Positions 6,544 through 12,821 of a stretch of DNA of 12,821 nt are shown one piece after another. The notes under the pieces are model-generated. The model had not been told where the DNA came from. It ran no database searches and saw only the letters and a list, made by a program, of their open reading frames with translations. Position numbers and translations under genes: made by a program. Source of the DNA: UBA8444 sp964003875 (GTDB taxonomy: Bacteria > Bacteroidota > Bacteroidia > Flavobacteriales > UBA7312); the NCBI GenBank assembly GCA_964003875.1, contig CAXFLH010000035.1, positions 1 to 12,821 of the forward strand. Reading direction: 5' to 3'. Position 1 is the stretch's first letter. Each line of letters starts with the position of its first letter.

Positions 6544-8166
6544 ATGAGTAAATCCTCCCCAACTAAGTATATTTTTGTTACAGGGGGAGTTACCTCTTCA
6601 CTCGGAAAAGGAATTGTATCAGCATCCATAGGTAAGTTATTAGAAGCTAGAGGCTATTCAGTAAGCATTCAAAAACTAGACCCTTACATCAATGTAGATC
6701 CGGGTACTATGAATCCTTACGAACATGGTGAATGTTTTGTGACTGATGATGGTGCCGAAACAGACTTAGATTTAGGTCATTACGAACGTTTTTTATCTTC
6801 AACCACTTCTCAAGCCAATAACGTAACTACGGGTAGAATTTACCAATCCGTTATCGATAAAGAAAGACGTGGCGATTACTTAGGTAAAACCGTTCAAGTT
6901 ATACCTCACATCACCAACGAGATAAAAGAGCACATTCAGATTCTTGGTGAAACTGGTCAGTATGACATTGTCATCACAGAAATTGGTGGTACAGTAGGAG
7001 ATATAGAATCTTTACCATTTATAGAAGCTGTACGACAGTTAAGATGGGAAATGGATTCTAATGCCATTAACATTCATTTAACCTTAGTTCCATTCCTTTC
7101 GGCAGCTGGGGAATTAAAAACAAAGCCTACTCAAAACTCAGTTAAAAAGTTAAGAGAATTGGGGCTTCAACCCGATATTTTGGTTTGTCGTACTGAACAC
7201 CACTTAGGCTCTGAAATTAAAAGGAAAATAGCTCAATTCTGTAATGTAGAAAGAGATGCAGTTATTGAGTCTATGGACGCTGAAAGCATATATCACGTAC
7301 CTTTACTTATGCAATCAGAAATGCTAGACAAAGTAGCACTAAGAAAGCTAGGTCTAAAAGACGAAACCCATGTTTCTTTACACATCTGGAACGACTTTTT
7401 ATCACGACTAAAAAATCCTACTTCAGAAGTAAAAATTGCGGTTGTAGGAAAGTATGTCGAACTTCAAGACGCTTACAAATCCATTGCTGAGGCATTCATA
7501 CATAGTGGAGCTGCCAACCAGTGCAAAGTCAAGGTATCTTGGATACAATCCGAAGAAATTGATTCCTCTAAAGCTAAAGAAAAGCTAGAGCAATATGATG
7601 GAATATTAGTAGCACCAGGTTTTGGCGATAGAGGTATAGAAGGAAAAATTGAAGCTGTCAAATATGCCAGAACTGAAAAAGTGCCATTCTTCGGAATTTG
7701 TTTAGGAATGCAATGCGCAGTAATAGAATATGCTAGAAGCGTACTGAATTTAGCAGATGCACATACCACAGAAATTAACCCCAATACTTCAAATCCCGTT
7801 ATTGACTTGATGGATCATCAAAAAAAGGTGACCGAAAAAGGTGGTACAATGCGTTTGGGGGCTTATTCATGCCAGGTTGAGGAAGATTCAAAAGCTTTTG
7901 AGTGTTATCAAAAAGTAAATATCAAAGAACGACACAGACATCGTTATGAATTCAATAACGATTACAAAGAAAAACTAGAGTCGGCAGGTATGAAAACTAC
8001 AGGATTAAATCCTGAATCTAACCTTGTTGAAATTATAGAAATTGCTGAACACCCATGGTTTGTTGGTGTCCAATTTCACCCAGAATACAAAAGTACCGTA
8101 GCAAATCCACAACCCTTATTTGTAGGATTTATCGCTGCAGCAATAACCTATTCAAAACAACACTAA
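6544..8166 (+). CDS. pyrG: CTP synthase (glutamine-hydrolysing)
   Basis: Converts UTP to CTP using ATP and ammonia from glutamine, the last step of pyrimidine nucleotide synthesis. At 540 residues it is full length. The N-terminal synthetase domain opens with the nucleotide-binding GGVTSSLGKG (residues 14-23), followed by QKLDPYINVDPGTMNPYEHG and EIGGTVGDIES. The C-terminal class I glutamine amidotransferase domain has its nucleophile at C386 (FFGICLGMQ) and the remaining triad at H512 and E514 (VQFHPEY). Every catalytic residue I can place is present, so the enzyme should be active. The ATG at 6544 matches the usual start. It is followed after 3 bases by yidC, so the two are one transcription unit, an arrangement seen widely in Bacteroidota. 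No attenuator-like structure is visible in the 76-base leader region beyond the upstream terminator hairpin. Confidence 0.98.
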   Translation: MSKSSPTKYIFVTGGVTSSLGKGIVSASIGKLLEARGYSVSIQKLDPYINVDPGTMNPYEHGECFVTDDGAETDLDLGHYERFLSSTTSQANNVTTGRIYQSVIDKERRGDYLGKTVQVIPHITNEIKEHIQILGETGQYDIVITEIGGTVGDIESLPFIEAVRQLRWEMDSNAINIHLTLVPFLSAAGELKTKPTQNSVKKLRELGLQPDILVCRTEHHLGSEIKRKIAQFCNVERDAVIESMDAESIYHVPLLMQSEMLDKVALRKLGLKDETHVSLHIWNDFLSRLKNPTSEVKIAVVGKYVELQDAYKSIAEAFIHSGAANQCKVKVSWIQSEEIDSSKAKEKLEQYDGILVAPGFGDRGIEGKIEAVKYARTEKVPFFGICLGMQCAVIEYARSVLNLADAHTTEINPNTSNPVIDLMDHQKKVTEKGGTMRLGAYSCQVEEDSKAFECYQKVNIKERHRHRYEFNNDYKEKLESAGMKTTGLNPESNLVEIIEIAEHPWFVGVQFHPEYKSTVANPQPLFVGFIAAAITYSKQH

Positions 8167-8169
8167 ACA

Positions 8170-9984
8170 ATGGACAGAAATTCCATAACAGGCGTCATTT
8201 TAATTGTATTAATAGTAGTAGGCTACAATGCCCTATTCCCACCAGTAATTGAAGTAGAAGCAGAAACATCTGACAACAACAACACTACCGTTATTGTAGA
8301 AGAAGAAGCTACTGTTAATGAAGAATTGAATACTAGTATTGTTTCAGACACTACTGAACTCAATGATTTACACCAACGTACATATGGTGTATTTGCTCCG
8401 TCGGCACAAGGTAGCGATGAAGATATCATTATTGAAAATGATGTCTTGAAATTATCCATTTCACCTAAAGGTGGACGAATAGTTTCGGCTATTTTGAAAG
8501 ACTATCAAACTACTGATTCTTTGCCCCTAAATCTTGTCGATAGAGATTCTTCGGCCTTTAATATCACATTCTTTTCTGAAGGAAATCGTATCATTAATAC
8601 CCAAGACTTATATTTCAAATCAGTAGATAAATCAGACCGTTCTGTCGCTATGCGCATGATGGCGTCTAATGGTGGATATTTGGAATACGTCTACCAACTC
8701 AATGACGGCGATTACATGATGGACTTCAATGTAAATTCTGTTGGTTTAGAGAAAATTATCCCTACCAATCGCAATGATTTAGAGTTAAAATGGTCTATCA
8801 ATTTGCCGAGTACAGAAAAGAGTATAGAAAATGAAAGAATGTATTCAACAGTATACTTCAAATACCTCAACGATGAAGTAGATTACCTTTCAGAAACTAA
8901 AGATGATGAGGAAAGTTTAGAAGGAAAAGCCCAGTGGATTGGACTAAAGCACCAATTCTTTAGCTCAGTACTTATCAATAATGACGGCTTCGAAAAACCG
9001 ACCTTAGTAAAAACCACAACTAAAGAAAGCTCGACGAATTTTGTGAAAAATCTTGAGGTAGAAACTCAATTGGCATACAATCATAATTCTAGAGAAAGTA
9101 TACCCTTAAAATTGTACTTAGGTCCAAACCACTACGAGACGCTTTCAGCTTACAATATGGATTTGGAAAGAATGATACCTTTAGGTTGGGGCATCTTCAG
9201 ATGGGTTAATAAATATGCTGTTATTCCTATTTTTAATTGGCTAGACAACAGTATCACTAATTACGGCATCATCATTTTAATAATGACTTTCATCATTAAG
9301 ATGGCTCTAGCACCATTTACATTGAAAGCTTACAAATCACAAGCTAAAATGAAGGTTCTAAAACCTGAAATTGATAAAATTACCGAAAAGCACAAGGATA
9401 AAGATCCGATGAAATCCCAACAAGCGACTATGGCACTTTACAAAAAAGCTGGAGTTAACCCTCTTGGAGGTTGTGTCCCTATGCTGTTACAGATGCCTAT
9501 TTTATTTGCATTGTTCCGTTTCTTCCCCGCTAGTATAGAACTTCGTCAAAAATCCTTTTTGTGGGCAACGGATTTATCTACCTACGATTCAGTTCTAGAT
9601 TTACCGTTTGAGATTCCATTTTATGGTGACCATGTTAGTTTGTTTACTCTACTTATGACTATTTCTACATTGTTATATACTAGAATGAATAGTCAGATGA
9701 GTGGGCCGCAAATGGCACAAATGAAGTGGATGATGTACCTCATGCCAATCATGTTCTTAGGCTTCTTTAACAATTATGCTGCCGGATTGAGTTATTACTA
9801 TTTCTTAGCTAATATGGTAACCTTTGGACAGCAATTTGTAATGAGAAAATATTTCATTAACGAAGATGCAATTTTGGCTCAAATAGAGAATAACAAGAAA
9901 AAGCCTGTTAAGAAATCTAAATTCCAAAAGCGTTTGGAAGATATGGCTAAGAAACAACAAGAAGCTGCCAATAAAAGAAGGTAA
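8170..9984 (+). CDS. yidC: Membrane protein insertase YidC (Oxa1 family)
   Basis: Inserts and folds inner membrane proteins, alone or with SecYEG. The 604-residue product has the Gram-negative architecture. A first membrane helix lies at residues 6-24 (TGVILIVLIVVGYNALF), then a large periplasmic beta-sandwich domain to about 345 (ISPKGGRIVSAILKDY near its start), then the conserved five-helix insertase core. In the core, the cytoplasmic hairpin follows FTLKAYKSQAKMKVLKPEI, and NPLGGCVPMLLQMPILFALF begins at residue 430. The positive charge in the hydrophilic groove (R366 in E. coli) is K377 here, in FIIKMALAPFT. The tail is lysine-rich (KKKPVKKSKFQKRLEDMAKK), suiting ribosome contact. The ATG lies 3 bases after the pyrG stop, implying translational coupling. 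It ends one base from the convergent mqnA stop. Confidence 0.97.
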   Translation: MDRNSITGVILIVLIVVGYNALFPPVIEVEAETSDNNNTTVIVEEEATVNEELNTSIVSDTTELNDLHQRTYGVFAPSAQGSDEDIIIENDVLKLSISPKGGRIVSAILKDYQTTDSLPLNLVDRDSSAFNITFFSEGNRIINTQDLYFKSVDKSDRSVAMRMMASNGGYLEYVYQLNDGDYMMDFNVNSVGLEKIIPTNRNDLELKWSINLPSTEKSIENERMYSTVYFKYLNDEVDYLSETKDDEESLEGKAQWIGLKHQFFSSVLINNDGFEKPTLVKTTTKESSTNFVKNLEVETQLAYNHNSRESIPLKLYLGPNHYETLSAYNMDLERMIPLGWGIFRWVNKYAVIPIFNWLDNSITNYGIIILIMTFIIKMALAPFTLKAYKSQAKMKVLKPEIDKITEKHKDKDPMKSQQATMALYKKAGVNPLGGCVPMLLQMPILFALFRFFPASIELRQKSFLWATDLSTYDSVLDLPFEIPFYGDHVSLFTLLMTISTLLYTRMNSQMSGPQMAQMKWMMYLMPIMFLGFFNNYAAGLSYYYFLANMVTFGQQFVMRKYFINEDAILAQIENNKKKPVKKSKFQKRLEDMAKKQQEAANKRR

Positions 9985-9985
9985 T

Positions 9986-10714
9986 TTAGGAGATTAAATC
10001 TAAAAACATCTGCATCGATTTTCTTTTCTCATCAGTCAAATCGTAATTTATCACTTCTGTGAGGTATTTCATTTTATCAATTTGAGTATCGAAAGCATCT
10101 GACTTTTCTGATAAAGCTAAGTCCAAATTAGAAATACCGTATTGTAAAGCTGAAGAAAAGGCTTTTTTGAAAGACGAATCTAGAGGTTTATTACTCACCC
10201 AACATGCAAATACAAAAGGCAATCCACTGAATTTTTTCCATTCTTCAGATAAATCATATGCAAATGGAAAACTATCTCTGTAATTGTAAGCCCTATCTCC
10301 GATTATGACACCAGCCGTATTACCCTTAATATTGGACTCGAAATCTACAGCGGATGTTTTAAAATTAGGTTGGATTTTCCAAAAGTGCTTAGATAATAAT
10401 TGAACGAGTGCATTTGAAGTCATAGAATGATAATCCAATAATATGGTGTCAATCTGTTTTAGAGGCACTTCACTAAATAAGCAAACAGTCTGCACTAACC
10501 CATCTGAAGAAATACAATAAGGACTTACTATATCAGCATAATCTAGAGTAGGAATAACTGCAACAGGCAATAAGGCTAAGTCTACCTCATTATTTAATAA
10601 CTTTTGCCCACATACCGAAGGAATTTCTAGTGATAAATCTACTTCTATGCCACTATTTTCTAAACCATAAACAAATGGAATACTATTTAAGTACGAAACT
10701 GAACAAACTTTCAA
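9986..10714 (-). CDS. mqnA: Chorismate dehydratase of the futalosine menaquinone pathway
   Basis: MqnA removes water from chorismate to give 3-enolpyruvylbenzoate, the first step of the futalosine route to menaquinone. The 242-residue protein begins KVCSVSYLNSIPFVYGLE, with the family SYLN motif at residues 7-10, and carries the IGDRA motif (G139-D140-R141) in VIIGDRAYNYRD. It continues with the typical YDLSEEWKKFSGLPFVFACW. The fold is that of a periplasmic-binding protein, but there is no signal peptide, so it is cytosolic. The start codon must be TTG at 10712-10714: no ATG or GTG precedes it before an in-frame TAA, and the family motif begins five residues later. The start overlaps the end of the DUF456 gene by 32 bases, so the two are co-transcribed and probably coupled. 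MqnD is a relative, but the SYLN and IGDRA motifs favour MqnA. Confidence 0.92.
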   Translation of the reverse strand: MKVCSVSYLNSIPFVYGLENSGIEVDLSLEIPSVCGQKLLNNEVDLALLPVAVIPTLDYADIVSPYCISSDGLVQTVCLFSEVPLKQIDTILLDYHSMTSNALVQLLSKHFWKIQPNFKTSAVDFESNIKGNTAGVIIGDRAYNYRDSFPFAYDLSEEWKKFSGLPFVFACWVSNKPLDSSFKKAFSSALQYGISNLDLALSEKSDAFDTQIDKMKYLTEVINYDLTDEKRKSMQMFLDLIS

Positions 10715-11198
10715 AATATACTTGTATTGTTAAATAAAATTCTCGAATGAGATAAAAGCAAACAACTAGCTTTAGAACTAAACCACCAATAAAACCAATC
10801 AAAGCACCAGATGCAATTTTAATGACTTTTATAATATCATCTTTTTCGTCTAAATAAGCACCAATTAATGCTCCAATAAAAGGACCAACAATAAAACCCA
10901 TAGGTATTGGGACAAATATCCCAACGAATAAGCCTATCATAGTTCCGTTCACAGCTTTTTTAGTCCCTCCGAATTTTTTGACGCCATATATCTGTAACCA
11001 AAAATCAGCGATAGTTACTAAAACCACTATTCCAGCCCACTGCCAAAGAAATTCATCTGAACATTTGTAATCTGTAAAAGCAGTAAGAATTAATAAGGCA
11101 ATATATGCTAGTGGAGGACCTGGAACAACAGGAACAAAACAACCTAATAGTCCGACTATTAGTAAAATAGCACAAATAATGATAATGAGAGTTGTCAT
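10683..11198 (-). CDS. DUF456 family membrane protein
   Basis: Small inner-membrane protein of 171 residues in the DUF456 family, whose function is unknown. Hydrophobic segments lie at about residues 2-24, 28-42, 53-71, 86-115 (glycine-rich, with GLFVGIFVPIPMGFIVGPFIGALIGAY) and 127-155. Between the first two is the family signature PVVPGPPLA (23-31). The loop GVKKFGGTKKAVNGTMIG (72-89) is the other recognisable conserved part. The ATG at 11196-11198 starts the first hydrophobic helix directly. Its stop lies 32 bases inside mqnA, whose TTG start may depend on ribosomes finishing this gene. A perfect -7 element sits only four bases upstream of the ATG, so the mRNA may be leaderless. Alternating helices and glycine-rich repeats suggest packing within the bilayer, but no transport or enzyme activity can be assigned. 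Confidence 0.9.
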   Translation of the reverse strand: MTTLIIIICAILLIVGLLGCFVPVVPGPPLAYIALLILTAFTDYKCSDEFLWQWAGIVVLVTIADFWLQIYGVKKFGGTKKAVNGTMIGLFVGIFVPIPMGFIVGPFIGALIGAYLDEKDDIIKVIKIASGALIGFIGGLVLKLVVCFYLIREFYLTIQVYFESLFSFVLK

Positions 11199-11202
11199 GG
11201 TG

Positions 11203-11234
11203 CAAAAATACGAATTTACAATCGGAAAAATCAG
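11203..11234 (-). promoter_or_regulatory. Promoter for the DUF456-mqnA unit
   Basis: On the minus strand, TATTTTTG (11210-11203), followed by C, is a perfect -7 element. Upstream, TTTCTG near 11237-11232 supplies an approximate -33 element about 21 bases away. The -7 element ends four bases before the ATG, so transcription should begin at or immediately beside the start codon. Confidence 0.55.
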
Positions 11235-11243
11235 AAATTAAAG

Positions 11244-11274
11244 CTGCTTATATGACTATATTTTATTAAACTTG
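11244..11274 (+). promoter_or_regulatory. Weak promoter candidate for the Omp28-type gene
   Basis: TAAACTTG (11267-11274), followed by C, differs from TAnnTTTG at one position. CTG at 11244-11246 lies 20 bases upstream and differs from TTG at one position. Initiation would fall near 11280, leaving about 24 bases before the ATG. It sits in the 105-base gap divergent from the DUF456 promoter; nothing else is evident in that gap. Confidence 0.33.
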
Positions 11275-11303
11275 CTAAACTATTCACTAGACTAAAATTT
11301 ACT

Positions 11304-12803
11304 ATGAAAAAAATAGCATTACTATTGAGTCTATTTTCTGTTTTCACAGTCAATGCTCAATTCAGTTTTACAGATGATTTTGAAAGTTATACTGTTGGTG
11401 ACTACATCGCTGCAGCAGACACCCTTTGGGTAGTGTGGCCCGCTGCAGGTGCTCAAGACGTTCAAGTTACCGATAACAATGCTTTTAGTGGCTCAAACTC
11501 TATTTATCTAAATTCTACTGCAGCTACAGGTGGCGGTCCACAAGATGTAGTACTTGAATTTGGAGAACTTTTTGATGAAGGTGACTTTATGCTTTCTGCA
11601 AACTTTTACGTCAATAATAATACAGGAGGGTATTTCAATTTTCAAGCTGAAACTACTATTGGAGAAACTTGGTCTATGGACTGCTTTATGAATAATGACG
11701 GTAGCATAGAGTTTTCAACAGGTGGTGGTGGCACTGTATTTTTAGAAAGCACCTACCCCTTTGACACTTGGTTTAACATAACAATGAATATCAACTTGAC
11801 CTTAAATCAGTGGCAAGTTATGATAGATAACCAAGTAGTAGGTACTTTTGAAAACACGATTAATCAAGTCGCCTCATTCAATTTATACCCTCTTAGTGGA
11901 AATCAATATTATATCGACGATGTCAGTGTATCGCACGAGCCATTCAACCCTGTTGGAATTAATGCTATACTTTCAGATTTGAATGTTCCTAGCTACGTGC
12001 AATTCCCTGCTGATATTGATATTTCTGGAACGGTATTAAACTACGGTGCTGAAACGATAGAATCTATGGACATTGTATGGACTGATGGAACAGATACATA
12101 TACGGATAATATTACTGGTGTATCAATTGCAACTCTAGAAACATATGACTTCACCCATTCAGATCAATTGTCCTTCACTACTGCCGACACAGCCAATATT
12201 ACGGTTAGTATAGAAAACATTAACTCTGGTACAGATGTTGACGATAGTAACAACAGTCTAAGTGCAGAAATCTATTCGGTAGAATTTGTAGCACAACGCT
12301 TACCATTATATGAACATTTTACATCTAATACCTGTGGGCCATGTGCTTCTTTTAATCCTGGCTTTCAAACCTTACTAGACGCTAATGACGTTAATCAAAT
12401 TGGCAATGCCAAAGTTGCATGTATTAAATATCAGGTTAATTGGCCGGGTACTGGAGACCAATCGTTCAATGAAGATGTTGGCACTCGTGTAAGTCATTAC
12501 GGTGTTTCAGGAGTTCCAAGCGCTCATATTGATGGTACTACAACCTCTAGTTCGCAAGACGAAATTGATGAACATAGAAATATGCCGTCCTTTCTAGATA
12601 TTACTGCTACTGCAGTAGCAACAGATGGTACTGATTTAGCTGTTGATGTGAGTGTAAGTTCATATTATGATTATCCAAATACAACAATCCATATTGCAGT
12701 TGTTGAAAATGTATATAGCAATACAGCTGGTTCAAATGGCGAAACTGAATTTCATCAGGTAATGAGAAAAATGCTCCCATCAGCAAATGGGTCTAGTGCA
12801 TGA
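11304..12803 (+). CDS. Secreted Omp28-like multidomain protein with CGPC thioredoxin motif, probably C-terminally truncated
   Basis: Residues 1-18 are a signal peptide (MKKIALLLSLFSVFTVNA, cleavage before Q19), so the protein is exported. Residues about 20-210 look like a LamG / concanavalin-type jelly roll (DDFESYTVGDY near the start, IDDVSVSHE at the end). Residues about 217-325 form an Ig/CARDB-like beta-sandwich (VPSYVQFPADIDISGTVLNYG). From about 330 it is Omp28-like with a thioredoxin fold: C344-G-P-C347, the IKYQVNWPG segment, and a cis-proline site at V404-P405 (YGVSGVPSAHIDG). The frame ends with TGA at 12801 soon after HQVMRKMLPSANG, where I expect relatives to continue through further beta-strands, often to a type IX secretion sorting domain. 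None is present. The true gene may extend past the window, with the stop a mutation or a sequence-end error. A surface or periplasmic redox role is inference. Confidence 0.8.
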   Translation: MKKIALLLSLFSVFTVNAQFSFTDDFESYTVGDYIAAADTLWVVWPAAGAQDVQVTDNNAFSGSNSIYLNSTAATGGGPQDVVLEFGELFDEGDFMLSANFYVNNNTGGYFNFQAETTIGETWSMDCFMNNDGSIEFSTGGGGTVFLESTYPFDTWFNITMNINLTLNQWQVMIDNQVVGTFENTINQVASFNLYPLSGNQYYIDDVSVSHEPFNPVGINAILSDLNVPSYVQFPADIDISGTVLNYGAETIESMDIVWTDGTDTYTDNITGVSIATLETYDFTHSDQLSFTTADTANITVSIENINSGTDVDDSNNSLSAEIYSVEFVAQRLPLYEHFTSNTCGPCASFNPGFQTLLDANDVNQIGNAKVACIKYQVNWPGTGDQSFNEDVGTRVSHYGVSGVPSAHIDGTTTSSSQDEIDEHRNMPSFLDITATAVATDGTDLAVDVSVSSYYDYPNTTIHIAVVENVYSNTAGSNGETEFHQVMRKMLPSANGSSA

Positions 12804-12821
12804 ATAGTCTTTTTGAATAGT
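12801..12821 (+). repeat. Short direct repeat at the window end
   Basis: TGAATAGT occurs at 12801-12808 and again at 12814-12821, spaced 13 bases apart with CTTTT between the copies. The first copy supplies the TGA that ends the last gene, and the second is cut by the window edge, so a third copy cannot be checked. Confidence 0.6.

Noticed and set aside
7473..7784. Antisense frame within pyrG (and similar ones at 3248-3445, 4784-5026 and 8223-8459)
   Set aside because: These are all antisense to genes with complete conserved motifs and show no promoter or family similarity of their own.
8055..8252. Small plus-strand frame across the pyrG-yidC junction
   Set aside because: It overlaps two well-supported genes in another frame and has no recognisable protein features.
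9991..10001. Inverted repeat AGATT-A-AATCT as a terminator between yidC and mqnA
   Set aside because: A five-base AT-rich stem with a one-base loop and no T-tract cannot form a stable terminator.

Overview
The window reads as chromosomal core sequence from a member of the Bacteroidota, most likely order Flavobacteriales. Several signs agree. The DNA is AT-rich. Start codons lack Shine-Dalgarno sequences. Some intergenic gaps carry Bacteroidota-type promoters (TTG, about 20 bases, TAnnTTTG). The genes include a TonB-dependent receptor with an N-terminal carboxypeptidase-like domain, a DUF5606 protein found essentially only in this phylum, the pyrG-yidC pair, and an Omp28-type secreted protein. 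A futalosine-pathway gene (mqnA) argues against a typical Flavobacteriaceae member, which usually has the classical men pathway. A Crocinitomicaceae- or Cryomorphaceae-like lineage would fit, but this is inference.

Layout. Bases 1-255 hold the N-terminal part of trigger factor (minus strand, cut by the window edge). A 247-base gap with little recognisable content follows. Next is a minus-strand pair: an M3 oligoendopeptidase (503-2227) preceded by a DUF5606 protein (2235-2660), with the best promoter of the window upstream (2680-2710). A small stand-alone HsdR-N / PD-(D/E)XK nuclease-like protein (2721-3170, minus) is divergent from holA, the DNA polymerase III delta subunit (3188-4186, plus), with 17 bases between their starts. 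A TonB-dependent outer membrane receptor without a SusD partner follows (4218-6467). After it come CTP synthase (pyrG, 6544-8166) and the membrane insertase yidC (8170-9984), separated by 3 bases. Converging on yidC with a single base between stop codons is a minus-strand pair: mqnA (9986-10714, TTG start) overlapping a DUF456 membrane protein (10683-11198). The last gene (11304-12803) encodes a secreted multidomain protein with an Omp28-type thioredoxin fold. It stops abruptly 18 bases before the window end, inside a short direct repeat.

Most of this is housekeeping: protein folding and peptide turnover (tig, M3 peptidase), replication clamp loading (holA), nucleotide synthesis (pyrG), membrane protein insertion (yidC) and menaquinone synthesis (mqnA). 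The less understood parts are the HsdR-N-like protein beside holA, DUF5606 with the peptidase, DUF456 with mqnA, and the secreted CGPC thioredoxin-like protein. I see no CRISPR array, insertion sequence, phage gene, rRNA, tRNA or obvious defence island, and no convincing new multi-gene system.
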